A stretch of DNA of 64,000 nt from NCBI GenBank assembly GCA_016859345.1, contig CM029119.1, forward strand, positions 9,322,912 to 9,386,911, written 5' to 3'. The notes beneath the pieces are model-generated. The model searched no databases. It had not been told where the DNA came from and saw nothing but the letters and a program-made list of their open reading frames with translations. The DNA is from Istiophorus platypterus (Eukaryota > Chordata > Actinopteri > Istiophoriformes > Istiophoridae). The stretch's first letter is position 1. Each line of letters starts with the position of its first letter. The translations under genes and the position numbers were made by a program. Below are positions 36,101-47,497 of the stretch, piece after piece.

Positions 36101-36962
36101 TCATCAGGACAAGCTTGATTCCATGTGACTCCAATCACCTGGCCAAAAACCTTTCAATCCCCCTGGTCAACCAGTGGCCGACACTCCAGCCATACAGCAG
36201 CCAAGACGACGTCAAGTTGTTCCGCAGGTCTGAATGAGTGTCTGTCACCTGGTGTAACTGAGCTAACATGCAACATGAGTAGATTAGGAACTTTGATTTG
36301 TGCCTTTGTAGTTTTGTAATGCATAGTTTCAATTTCTATTTCAGTTTTAATCACTGTCACTATACATACATATCCATAATTACCCAAGTGACACACTTCA
36401 GGATACATAACAAAGCATACCAACACAAGTGAAATACATTTTTGCTTTATTTCAACAATTAACTTTGTAAATTTAATACACGGCGGTTTTTCCCTTTTTT
36501 TTTTTGTTCATTTACAACCAATGACACCACACATATTTCAGGTCTGCCGGGAAGTGCCCTACATTACTTGTTTACTTGTCCTTCTGTTGACCTGTAGGAG
36601 GAGTTTCCCCAGCACAGAGCTGCTGTCAGTGGAGGTCAGCCTGGATTCAGACTCCCAGAGGATTGAGGGGAAACAGAACGGGAAAGCTTGGAGCACAGGT
36701 GACATTTTAAACAAGTCGCGTAGTGACCGCACCGCATTGTGTTTTGGTGACTTGATAAGCAGACACACACAGACACTTTAATTGACCCTCCCCTTGTATG
36801 TCTGCCCCCCCACCTCCAGAAAAGGACTACACCCCCTCCATGATGGGCCTGTGTGGATCCTTGGCCTCCCTCCCAAGCTGCAAGTCTCTGAATAGCCTCA
36901 AGTCCAGCGAGTGCCTGGTAAATATCAGCACAGAGAACAGTCCTGCCCTCTCTCCCAGCTAG
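29977..36962 (+). CDS. rundc3a: RUN domain-containing protein 3A (RPIP8-like, Rap2 interactor)
   Basis: Neuron-enriched RUN-domain protein known as a partner of Rap2-type small GTPases. Exons: 29977-30083, 33608-33723, 34249-34376, 34659-34744, 34833-34922, 35032-35112, 35301-35466, 35647-35804, 36108-36227, 36598-36698 and 36820-36962. All join in frame for 431 residues (human about 446). The N-terminus KKASARNVAVERKNLITVCR leads into the RUN domain (about residues 30-190), including KTLLEKYTAEPIDDSSEEF, SWFDGQRSYWDYVRLAC and MLREEATVLTGMLIGLGAID. A coiled coil follows (KGYLEELVRLRESQLKNTE to about residue 310), then a Ser-rich tail with YTPSMMGLCGSLASLPSCKS and the end NSPALSPS. Intron 3 uses a GC donor (AAG|gcaagt at 34377). 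The ATG at 29977 is chosen by alignment with the human start; an in-frame ATG at 29866 would add 37 mostly serine residues. Confidence 0.95.
30110..30154. repeat. (GT)n microsatellite in rundc3a intron 1
   Basis: About 22 GT units beginning 26 bases after the exon 1 donor, followed by degenerate GT-rich sequence to about 30240. Confidence 0.9.
30470..30740. promoter_or_regulatory. rundc3a: GC/CpG-rich segment in rundc3a intron 1
   Basis: CpG-rich patch (for example gccgacgggacgcctgtgcg) just inside the first intron. It is probably the downstream shoulder of the rundc3a promoter CpG island. No specific factor site is claimed. Confidence 0.35.
30841..30913. repeat. (CAGA)n microsatellite
   Basis: Tandem CAGA/GACA tetranucleotides with a few GTCA and GATA variants, in rundc3a intron 1. 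It creates a misleading long open frame across 30822-31331. Confidence 0.9.
32415..32438. repeat. (CA)n microsatellite
   Basis: About eleven CA units in rundc3a intron 1. Confidence 0.85.
32594..32650. repeat. fragment of a dispersed teleost repeat
   Basis: Shares the core CATTCCCGT.AG.CTCAGCTGTACTTT with the copy at 38419 and continues with a gtgttagcatg-type segment. I recognise this sequence style as an abundant teleost intergenic repeat, but cannot name its class with certainty. Confidence 0.45.
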
Positions 36963-38051
36963 GGGGCACCAAAGAAACACTGCCAACAACTTCACAGACT
37001 GAGACAATTCAAAATGAAAACAAAAAGACTACTTTTTGGTAGGCGGACAAATGCATTCTCTTTCGTGGCCCTTATGTGAGTCCCTTTACCTTGCCCAGCA
37101 CTCTCACAACTTACACCTTTTAAGGATTTGTGAAAGAGTAGCCCTCCCTTTCTTGGACTGTCCAGCAAAGATGCAGGAATAGCTGCTGTACTGCCTGACG
37201 GCCTCCTTCAGTTTCACTGTCTTTCATTGTCTTGACATGATTAAGCCTCCTCAAATGCAAACAACTGGTTATAGTTTTGACCTCTCTTACATCATGACGC
37301 TTGATTTTGTGCAATTACAGTAATCTATCTGTACTGTCACATTTATCAAAACTCACTGTGGGGTTGTTCTGTAGGTGACTGTCAATTTGTCTGAGTCTTA
37401 TCAGTCTGTGAGTATACCTTATTCTGCCTTTTGCATAATACCTGGCAGGATGGATGAGCTCTTATAACCTTTGAGGAAACAGAAAGAATGTTTTGCCATA
37501 TTATATTACACTACTAATGAGGAAGAGAGAAAAAAAAGAGAGGCTTTTAATGTCCTGTGTCAAAAATTTGGCCAGAGGGTTATCAACAGACGAAGCTTTA
37601 TGATATTAGTATGAATGAGAGTTTAGGCATTATTCAATCATACAGTAAGTTAGATACAGATTTTAGGATGTGAACCACACGACCTGTCAGGGCTACCAAG
37701 GTTTGCAGAGGCACTGCAATGTGAACATCAAAAATCAAATGGACATAATATCTATTGCATACAAGTGCTGAGCGCATTGTGACTATGCAGAATGAATGTT
37801 TTCATTGTCTTTTTCTACAAACCTGGCTTGATAGAGTAGTTTGAGCAGAAGAAAAAAATAGTGAATGTGCAACGTGTGTATGTGTATCATCTGGTTTTTT
37901 TTGTGTTTTCTTTTTTTCCGCACTGTGATCTTTTCTTTTTATGTCATAATTCATTTCATGGCATACTTACTTGGATCATTTATCATCATGTAAATTGCAA
38001 TCTCATGCAGTGTTGTTGAGAGTTGGGATATGTTGTGTTATTTAAAACTGC

Positions 38052-38057
38052 AATAAA
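38052..38057 (+). terminator. rundc3a: rundc3a poly(A) signal
   Basis: AATAAA about 1.1 kb past the rundc3a stop codon and followed by a T-rich stretch, a typical arrangement for a cleavage site. Confidence 0.6.
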
Positions 38058-38418
38058 ACTGCCTTTTTTGAAACATGACATGCTGGTATGCATATTGTTA
38101 TAGTGCAATGCTACATGGTGGAGTACTCTTTGGTGATGGCACTAACACTGTAATAACAATGGACGACAAACGGTTTTACAAAACATGCACGGTCCCCTGA
38201 AGATGACTCTTAATGTCTTTGTTGATCCCTGACTCTTCCTAAAAAGCCACTATAAGGCTGACATTTGTGGTTTTGAGGCAAATGTTGGTTGGATGGAAGA
38301 TGGTGCTCTGTACTGATAATATTGTTCCCCTTAAAGTTTCATATCATATTTCACATCATACAAAGTTTCATTATAATACTTCTAAGTACTTTTACTTCTA
38401 ATGCTGAAAAACTACCCG

Positions 38419-38660
38419 CATTCCCGTTAGACTCAGCTGTACTTTTAGTGCTATTTAGCAAGTGCTAGCATACTAACATGCTTAACTCAGACAGAGAATG
38501 CAATAAACATACCCGCTAGACATCAGTCTGTCAGCTTGTCATTGGGTTGTAAGCATGTTAGCACGGTGATAATAGCATTAAGCGCACACCACCCCTACTG
38601 CTGTGCCTTTAGGTGCAGCCTCGCACAGCCCAAAGCGAGGCTGTAGACTCCTGTTCATGC
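38419..38660. repeat. dispersed teleost repeat (gctagcat/gttagcac type)
   Basis: Contains the characteristic run of TTTAGCAAGTGCTAGCATAC, AACATGCTTAACTC, GTAAGCATGTTAGCAC, CTGCTGTGCCTTTAGGTGCA and GAGGCTGTAGACTCCTGTTC segments seen in a very abundant teleost repeat. A short related piece lies at 32594. Confidence 0.6.
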
Positions 38661-40075
38661 ATGTACTGTTCTTGAATTGCCTCCGCATTTACAACCAACA
38701 ATATTCCTTTTTCTGCAAGTCATGTTGACCATCATTTGGCCAGTCAGACACCGCTGTGTAAGTCTGAGACCACCTGACACAAAAACAACAGACTGGGGAG
38801 CAGAATAGAATTTACTCTGACATCACAGCAAGTTCATTTACTTGGTCCAAGAAACCCAACACACACTCTTTCCCCCCGTGTGACTCAGTCACTCTTTGTC
38901 TTCATGTCTCCCTTTTGTAGCCTAACTTTGTGGAGCATGACATCGTCTCTCTTCAAATGGCTTTGAAATAGCCTTTGGGAGGTCATAGGTTAGGATCATT
39001 CATTCATTAACACAGACAAATACACAGAGTTAAACAAACAGCTGCTGAAGGTCCTTTGGTAGGTTTTTGAAATGCATTATGTAGGAGACGCATTCCAGTT
39101 CGACATACTGTGCAATTAACTGCCTGGATGTAAATGAGTGGATACCAAGAGGTTGTGAAAAGTTGTGTTCAGTTATCTGGTTTTGTCTTTGTCTATTTTG
39201 TTAAAGCGACATCAATTGTTGGGTGCAGTTGCACTAGATAGATGAGCAGGCCGCTGGACACATGGTTCAGCACTTTACCCTTTTGTGATAAAGCACTTTC
39301 ACTCCCATTCTGGTGTGCCAGGCATACAAGCATGTTATCTAAGCATGGACCGAGGTCCCGTGTAAGTAAGTGCACATTTTCGGCCTGTTTGGTTTGGGTG
39401 AGGGGACACTGGGACCCTTAACACAGGTCTAGGAACTGTTTGTAAAAGTGCATGTCATGTTATCTTTGCTCCCTTCTCCTGTCCCACCATTGGCACTCCC
39501 TTTTACACAGAGTCAGGACATTTATCTCCCACAATGCACACTGTCTCACACACGCACACACACCACCCAAAACCATTTCACAGTCCACCCAGATGGTGCA
39601 CACACACCCAGCTGGGGTGATTTAACAGGCCTCAGGATGAGGAAACAATTAGCCTACAAATGACTGATTGAAACAGTTAGAAGACCATACCATTAGTTTT
39701 GTATGTTGTAACCCATGTGACAAAATTGTGGACACTTAATTGTACTTTCCTATTGTTCTTAAGGTATGAAACTCTATTAGTGGACTCTTGTAACTCACTG
39801 TAGCAGTGCAGCCACTCACAGTGAACATTAAGTCTAGTATTGGTATAACTTGATGCAGTTCAGACTTTTCAAATCATACAACATCACCAGTCAATGATTA
39901 TATAGCACTGACAAAAATGAATGTGGATTTGATGCTCATTGGGGTGTATTACACAAATTACTCAGGTTTCAGGAGCTGCATAGTTACTTTCATGCCATGG
40001 TAAAATGAAAAGAAACCAATGCTTATGAGTTAGAGAGGTTAAAAAAAAATCTACAATGGGAAAAAAAAAATGCTG

Positions 40076-40506
40076 CAGTGGTGAAATGTAACTAAGTACA
40101 TTTACTTTATAATTCTACCCCACTACATTTCAGAAGGAAATGTACTTTTCCCTCCAGTAGTTTATTTGACAGCATTAGTTACTTTTCAAAATTTAGATTA
40201 TTAATACAAAATGTGACAAGCTGCTATATTATGATGTGTTATTATAGATTAAGCTCCCAGAGAGTACACAAGGTATGTAAAATAGCCTCACCAATACCAG
40301 CTACGGTGTTAGAGATGCTTACACATTGGTGCATAAATAGAAACAATTGCAGTAACATAAGATCAGGCCATTTTGCATAAGCGCTTTCAGTTTTGGTGCA
40401 TTGATTAATACTTAGACTTTTCAAACTTTTATATATATGTAAAGTTTTGACTGCAGGGCTTTTACTTGTAACAAGACTATTTCTACACTGTGATCTTCCA
40501 CCACTG
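40076..40506. mobile_element. non-autonomous DNA transposon (CAGTGGTG termini)
   Basis: An element of about 430 bases begins CAGTGGTGAAATGTAACTAA and ends CTTCCACCACTG, so its ends are inverted repeats (CAGTGGTG/CACCACTG). Inside are the segments ACTAAGTACATTTACT, CCCCACTACATTTCAGAAGG, TTATTATAGATTAAGCTCCC and GCAGGGCTTTTACTTGTAAC, which I recognise from a very common teleost MITE. It has no coding capacity. No clear target-site duplication is visible (aaatgctg left, tttatttg right), so the copy is old. Confidence 0.7.
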
Positions 40507-40740
40507 TTTATTTGTAGTTAAAGAGCTAAAGCACAACGGCGTGGCCCTTTAAGATATGAGGTCAGAGTGCACCCAAAAACGGTGAATTACAATGAAGCTT
40601 TATGAAGCTTTGAAAACTAGTGCAAGTGTTTTTTTTTTCAGCGTTAAAACTTATGACTTTCAGTCTCCAGACTTCGGGCTTAAACGCGTAAATCTCAAAT
40701 ACGAATTCAGACGCGTAAAATCGATTATTATAAGATATTA

Positions 40741-41591
40741 ATTCTCGGGGGGAGGGGGGGCGGTCGCAGCGACCGGGGCTTGACCGAATGACGGCCGATC
40801 GTCCAATGGGATCGAAGCCTCCGACCCCCGCCGGCCAATCAAAAGTGCGTTCCCTCGCCGGGGGCCCCGCCCCCGCCCCGAGGTAATTAAAGCCGCACCG
40901 GCGTGGTGCCGCTCCGACTGTTTGAGAGTTTTCGCCCCCGAGACGAGATCGCGATCGGGCCGAAGCGACCTCGTCCTCAGCCCCGCAGCCCCGCGGCCCC
41001 GCGGCCCCGCAGGCCCGCATCTCACACGCTCCGGGCCCGAAGATTTTCACAATGAAATACCCCTCGGGCTTCGCTCGGGAGAAGCGGGAGTTGACGTTAA
41101 AGTGACTTTTGTTTTTTGTTTTTTTTTTTCCGAAACCGGAGCCGCTTCCTTGTTCGACAAAAACCGGGTGAATTGTCTCCTCATCCTCACAAAGAAACTT
41201 TTTTTGTTTTTTCTTTTTTTGCTTGCTAAGGCTGCTAACTCGCACACAACCTAAAGAGGGGGGGGGAGAAAAAGTATGATCAGGGCCAAAGACTTGGCCT
41301 CAAGCTCTTAGTAAAGTCTCGTCTAAGTGCCGCCGATAGACGCCGTCGCTCGGAAATGGTGTTTAAATGAGTCGAGCCCTGGTTTTGTAGCGGTTTTGAG
41401 CAGCCATCATCCCCGGAGGTGGAAGGGTTTGCAGCTGGTGTCTTGGCCAGCCGCTACCAGTGTTTTCTACAGAGCGCCCCCCATCATCACCACCACCACC
41501 ACCACCACAAACTCTCCACCGGGCAGGGCGGCCGCTGCTAAGTTTCACCCGGCGAGGAGCCGACCGGTCCCGGGCTTCGCGACTGGAAAAG
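40741..41591 (+). promoter_or_regulatory. fam117a: CpG-island promoter of fam117a
   Basis: Strongly GC- and CpG-rich DNA. CCAAT boxes lie at 40803-40807 and 40834-40838, and tandem GC boxes (CCCCGCCCCCGCCCC) at about 40866-40880, followed by a GC-rich probable 5'UTR. There is no TATA box at a fitting position. The arrangement suggests a broad housekeeping-type start region around 40890-41000. The transcription start is inferred. Confidence 0.65.
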
Positions 41592-44500
41592 ATGTCGGGC
41601 CGAGGCGGAGCCGGACAGACCCGGGGAGCCGCTCCGGGGCCGCAGCCCCTCAAGGCCACCATCCCCTATCAGCTGGCAACCAAGCCTCGGTCGAACCGGA
41701 GGGATGGAAAGTCAGGTACGAGTATAACACCTGTCAAACTGTAAGGATCAGACAGCTGTGCCCCTGGATGATATGTGCATAGGCTTAAATGTGATAATAA
41801 TAATAATAAAAGATAAATGAATAAATAAATAAAAACCCTACATGGTTTCACACAGGCCGCATCTGCCTCTTGAGTTTTGCCAGGAAAATACTTAGAAAAG
41901 TTGACAACTAATTCAACTTGAAACGGACAATCGAGTAAAACCCCCTTTTGATTAGGAAGCATCTTTAGCAGCATCCAATCATAAAACAATCAAGTCAAGG
42001 TGGGAGTCAGAGCCGAGGCTCTGTCAAAATGAAATATAAGTGGGCTGACAACCACTAATCGACTATTCACTGTTGAAGTTGTGTATTGTTTTAGATTGAT
42101 AGATAGATTAGTGTTAATTCACGTGTCTGTGATACTGTCATTAGAATTGAAAAATAAAAAATAAAATGGACATATTACAACAATGATATGTATAATACAA
42201 CCTAGCAGTTATTACTCAATAGATATAATTATAGCTCCCACAAAAGCTTATTTTTATTTTCAGTGAATCTGGTAAATACCTCATCAATTTATTAATAAAT
42301 TGTTTGGTCAATGAAAGATAAGAAAATCGTGAAGAAAAACCGAGAAATTACAGATAAATTTGAACTCGTTGCCACGTCTAAAATGTAAAGTTGCCTCTGA
42401 TACTGACAGCTGCAAAGGCCAAATTGCACCAGCTCAGCTCCGGCATAAGGCGGACGATGTCTCTGGATGCCATCATTGGACCTTACCTGCAGGGACACTG
42501 GCCGAAAGAACCGGAGGGCCAGAGCAGCCGCTCTCGCAAGGACAAATCCACTCAGGTACACTTCATCTAAAGTTGACCTAAGTATGAATATTATAATGCT
42601 GGCAAGTTTCAAATCAAAGCTGTATGTCACAAGGAAATTAATTGAATGTATTAATTTACTACTGGGATTTCCATAGTCCGTTTAACTGAACATAACTTTT
42701 TTTTTTTTTTTTTTTTTTTAAAACGTTGATGTGTCTGTTCACTAGTTTCACTAGTAGGGTTGAGTCAGAGAAAGTGGCAATGAGACAGGGGGAGGGAGGA
42801 AGTGTCCAGTGCTTGCATAGCTATTACAAAGTGAGAAGCCATGAGAATGGCCCCTGAAGTCAGCTGACAAGGCTGACTTGGCTGCACCCATCCTCTCTGC
42901 TGTGTGCACAGGCACTCGCCACTGTTCTTTGGTTGCCCACATCCTCCCCCCTTCTATCTTTGTTTTTCAGTTTCTCCTGCTCTTTCGCTCTTCAAGTGTG
43001 AATAGAGAGTAGGTGGGTGTGTATGGTGTGATGTGGCTGCAGATCAGCCTTTGAGCATGAAATGCTCATCTTCGCTTAGTGTGAAACTTTATTGGTAAAA
43101 AAAAAAAAAAACAACATATGTTTGAAGTCATCTTACAATACGTAATTTCAGTGTCACAGCTTCCATGCTCAGATTTTGATCTGGTTTTAATGCAGCTTCA
43201 GGGAAATGCTAATATATACACTTATTTATTAGTGACATGCTATATTATTTTGCAGGTATAAGATCATATGTCAGCTAACCATAATGTGGTGTCTTCCTCC
43301 CCAGACCCCAGACTCATGGTCAGATAATGCCCAAAGCACAAGAGGAAGCAGCATCCACAAACGCTCGGCATCATGGGGCAGCGTTGAGCATCTGCGAGAG
43401 GTCAGTATCTGTCCTCATTGCTCAACATATGGGTTTGTAACTCTCAGGTTTGCCAAACTGGGCATTTCTGTATCAGAGAGGGTAAGCTCTTGAAAAAGGC
43501 CTGACTCAATTTATTTTGACAGAATTGAGCAACAGGAGATCAAATGACCTCATCTCTAAAGAAACTTCCCTTTGTTCGATGTTCTGTAGAGCTTAACTCC
43601 TCTTCACGTCTTTTGTCTGAACATCAAATAATTAGATAATCACTACTAAAAAATGCCTACAACATGCCCCTGAAGGGATCTCTCAAGCTGTGTGACATGT
43701 TTTAAAGGACTTTGTGCTTGTGTGTGGTAGAGTGTGTGTGTGAGTGTGTGTGAGTGCGCAGGCTTATTGATTGATAATAACCCTCTGTTCATTGCAGATT
43801 GCTAAACTGAAACAACAGCTGCAGCAACGCAACAAACCTGCAGTCTCGGGGGGGCATGACATAGACTGCCAGCGAGGCTATCCTCAGCGGAGCTGTAGCC
43901 TAGGAACTTCTCAGGTACACTACCATCATCAGCGCATATCAACACAACATGCTACTTAGTTCATACATATGTGTGTATACATTTTTTTATTTTTTTTTTT
44001 AATTTTACAAGAAAAGTTGACAAAAACTTAAATTTTTTACCAGTGCAACCAGCCATTCATCAAAGTGAATAAGTAGACAGCATAGCTCATTGCAGGAAGG
44101 AATGAAATAAAACATTGAAGCAACAGGAAGACCACTACATCACCCTGCTTCTGCTTTTCAGAGCCAAATACATACTTCTTCTTTTCAGCACAGCTGGCTT
44201 GCATTGTCTTGTTTTGTATCTTGTTGCATGCTGCCACTCTGATGGCACTGAGATGGTTTGAGACCAAAGTGTGGTGACTCGTAAAAATTATTTTAAAAAA
44301 CTACCAACATGATTTGCACCTGAAAATGTTTAAGATTTTAATAAAGGCATCGTTGTGGATTTTGATGAATTTCACTGATATCTCCAGCACATTTTGCTTT
44401 AATAATTAACTCACGGAGAATGTGTTTCAGGCACTGAATAGGAAGGCATCAGGATCTGATTAAGTAATAATAATAATCAACACCACTTTTATAGCACCGC

Positions 44501-47497
44501 TCAAACAAATGTAGCTCACATTGTATCACACACAATGAGAGGAAACTGACTAGATGACTGTGAAAAAATGAGGGTCTGATCTGTTTTAAGTTGCTCCTCG
44601 GGAGTGACACAGCCTAAATTCCATGTAACCTGTTTGTTTTTGCCTCAGACTCAGCCAATTCCCATCCCTCTTGCTCCCTTGTCTACACTGGTACCTCGAC
44701 TGCGCTGCAGCTTGGAGGGCCTCAACCAGGAGCTGGAAGGCATGTTCATCTGCCAACCACCGCATCCTCAGCACAGGGTAATACCACTCGCCCACCACAC
44801 AGCATTCACATATGGATATTTTTTTTTTTTGTTTTGTTCTTAAGATTCCATTACAAGTAACATTTAACATAACGTCGATAATGCTAATAGCATGGGTTAA
44901 AACTCTGTTGTTTCCTACTCCTCAGCTCCTTGATGTTCCGGATGGTCACCGGGCACCGGTCCCTCCTCAGAGCTGTAGCAGTGGTTCTCAGAGTGATTCT
45001 GCAACCTCCCCCTCACCCTGCTCCTCTCCCAACTACATCGCCTCCTCCCTGGTGAACTCTGAAGACGCTCCTCTGGACATTCACCAAGGTTAGTTTGGCA
45101 GTATGGCACAGTAATTATAAGCAGGACAATGTACCTGTCATCACATAAGCAGGTTTGTTTAAAGGCCACCAGTGAAACGAAATGAAAGAATTAGAATTAT
45201 AGTGATCAATGTATAGAAAGACATGTGATCAGAGTAAATACATCCAAGTTTCATGGTGGGTTATTCTGACCACTATTTGGAACGGTGCTTTACCACTGAA
45301 TGTAAAGACATTTGTCTTGCTGCTACGGAAATGTTTTTCACTTGTTGTTCATAACAAAAAGTGCTGTATTTATTTTTTTCCATTGACTACATTAATAATA
45401 CATGTAGTTTCCATTGAGCAACTTCTCTACTAATAGTGCCTTTTACATCCATACATCAGATCAGAAACTGTATTGAGTGTGTTATCCAGTCACTTGAATT
45501 ACAACTTTAATCATGTACCTGGGAAAAATCTTACCTCAAGTTATTTATTTATTTTAAATTATGAAAGCAAAAGGGAAATTAAACTGCAGCGTTCACACTT
45601 GCTGTAACCGGCCCACTTAGACCAAAATCAAAAACCACTCACTGCACTAACATGCACAGTCACATAGGCAAGTCTGAGACAAACAGTAATATGCATACTT
45701 AATATTAACCACATGGTTTCAGGAAGAAGCTCAAAATCATAATACTATTACCAGTACATGGGAGATAATCGTCACAGGATGTCTACAGAAGTAGTCCAAC
45801 AGCCTGTTGCAGTTCCAGACTGATGGCTTTAAAGAGCCTCGGCTATATAGCCGCAGATTAAATACTGAAGCACATTTTTGTTTTTCTTCAGGTCCATAGT
45901 GCCTTGTCCTCATGTCTAATGTGTTTAATCACACCATTACAAGAAATGAGACTACTTTTAATCTCTTCTTCTCTCTGCAACTCATAATAACCTGGAATGA
46001 GACCCACATTTTCTGAGGTATATTTTCTTGAAAGAGTTCTCACATGACAGAGTTTGAAAAATGGCAAGACCGCAATGGCAGGTGCACTAACAGCTGCTGT
46101 AGCATATCATCATCCACACCTTCCATTTTCCATAATTTTCATCTAATTTTATTTTGCTTCAAGACCAGTACTCAAGCAGTACGGTCCCTTCCTGTTCACA
46201 CGTTACAAAGAGGAATATATCAGACTATCAGAATACAAACTTTTTAGTCACGCTTTTTATGTGCTTATTTGTGTTGTGAAAAATACATATTGTGTTGGGT
46301 TAAATGTTTATCTTATGTTAATTGGTGGCATGACTTGACACTGTTAGGTTATAATGATTACATTACAAACTTACACTGACTCTTGTTTTCAGGTTTAATA
46401 GACAGCGCAGAGATGTGCCTCCTGCCTCCGTTCCCCTCCCAGAACGAGGCTGACCTCTCCCTGCCCCTGCTGATCTCCTCTTCTCCAGGGCCAAACAAAA
46501 GTTGCTGCTTCCAGAGAGAACCTCCAGAGGGCTGCGAAAAGGTCAGAGTCTGGGAGGAAACCAGGTAAGTTTTTATTGTTTTTGCATCTGAGCAAATTCT
46601 GCAGACTCGTGCCTTATTCTAAATCTGCACCTCACCCGTCAAATATGTACTGTATCAGTTTTCAACTGAGTCATAGTGTGGGTGCCCTCTGGTGGTTGCT
46701 ATTTACCTCTGTTTTTCAGTGTTTTCCTTATACAAGCTATTCACCCTTGATTTATGCAAATCAAAACATCAGTCTGTTAGAACAAGTTTGGTTAAGGTTA
46801 AGCATTTAAAAATTGTTTTAAAATTGAGTCACAGTTTTAATAAGTTTAACTTCAACTTTTACAATTGAAAACTAACACAATTAGAATGTCCTCAGGTGGT
46901 TTGTGTGTGCATGCGTGTGTGCGTGCGCAAGTCCTTCTTCCTTTTAACAGTTCTTGTATACGGTCATGTGAAATATGCAGCAATAGTTGCAATATAATAC
47001 TTTGTGTTAAGAGTTTTGGTTTTTTCCCTTCCATGTTTTTACCTTTTTATAGTGTGTAGAATAAATAACACTAGAATATAGGCATACGGAGCGACTGCTT
47101 AGTTTATTTGTGGACAAGTAAAGTTACTGTGAAATTGAACAAGCCCATAATCAAACCTCATTTAAACCATTTGTGCTTTAGTGGGTATCCGTTTAGTATC
47201 ACATCACCTCTCTTCTCAATCTGTAGCACTCCACCCCAATCAAAGCCGGCCCTCATCTCCTCCTGCCCAGACCCCAACAAGGTAAACTTTACCCCCCACG
47301 GGGGCTCCGCCTTCTGCCCCGTCAGCCTCCTGAAGCCCCTGCTCCCCTCCATGGACCTGTTGTTCCGCAGCCTCGCCATCACTCCAGCAGGCAGCTGCTC
47401 AAGCCAGGGAACAAGCTCCTGCCAGGCGACATCCTCTGGCAACCGGGCTGCAGCTGCTGCTCCAGATCCTCCCGCCCCAACACTGCCGTCGTGGTAG
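41592..47497 (+). CDS. fam117a: FAM117A-like protein
   Basis: A poorly characterised vertebrate family (FAM117A/B) with no assigned catalytic function. Exons: 41592-41715, 42410-42555, 43305-43400, 43798-43914, 44649-44777, 44926-45088, 46393-46564 and 47227-47497. All phases agree for 405 residues (human FAM117A about 453). Family blocks in order are PLKATIPYQL near residue 20; RRTMSLDAIIGPYLQGHWPK around 55-75; STQTPDSWSDN with HKRSASWGSVEHLRE around 90-120; the short coil IAKLKQQLQQRN; RCSLEGLNQELEGMF; LLDVPDGHRAPVPPQS; CCFQREPPEGCEKVRVWEET; and GSAFCPVSLLKPLLPSMDLL near the end. HKRSASWGS resembles a basophilic-kinase/14-3-3 type site. The human gene lies in 17q21.33, in line with the neighbouring rundc3a. 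The C-terminus is Ser/Ala/Pro-rich and shorter than in human. Confidence 0.94.
46681..46695 (-). promoter_or_regulatory. candidate CTCF site in fam117a intron 7
   Basis: On the minus strand this reads CCACCAGAGGGCACC, matching every position of the 15-base CTCF core CCASYAGRKGGCRSY. Sequence match only; occupancy is unknown. Confidence 0.4.

Larger units (their letters stand above)
36963..40075. other. rundc3a 3'UTR and intergenic DNA
   Basis: The likely rundc3a 3'UTR extends to the AATAAA at 38052-38057. After it the sequence is AT-rich, with the dispersed repeat at 38419-38660. No further gene was recognised. Confidence 0.5.

Noticed and set aside
40562..41245. 227-codon minus-strand open frame
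   Set aside because: It lies across the fam117a CpG island and promoter, is antisense, and its composition (Lys runs, Arg/Gly/Pro-rich) follows base content. No family resemblance; a GC-driven chance ORF.
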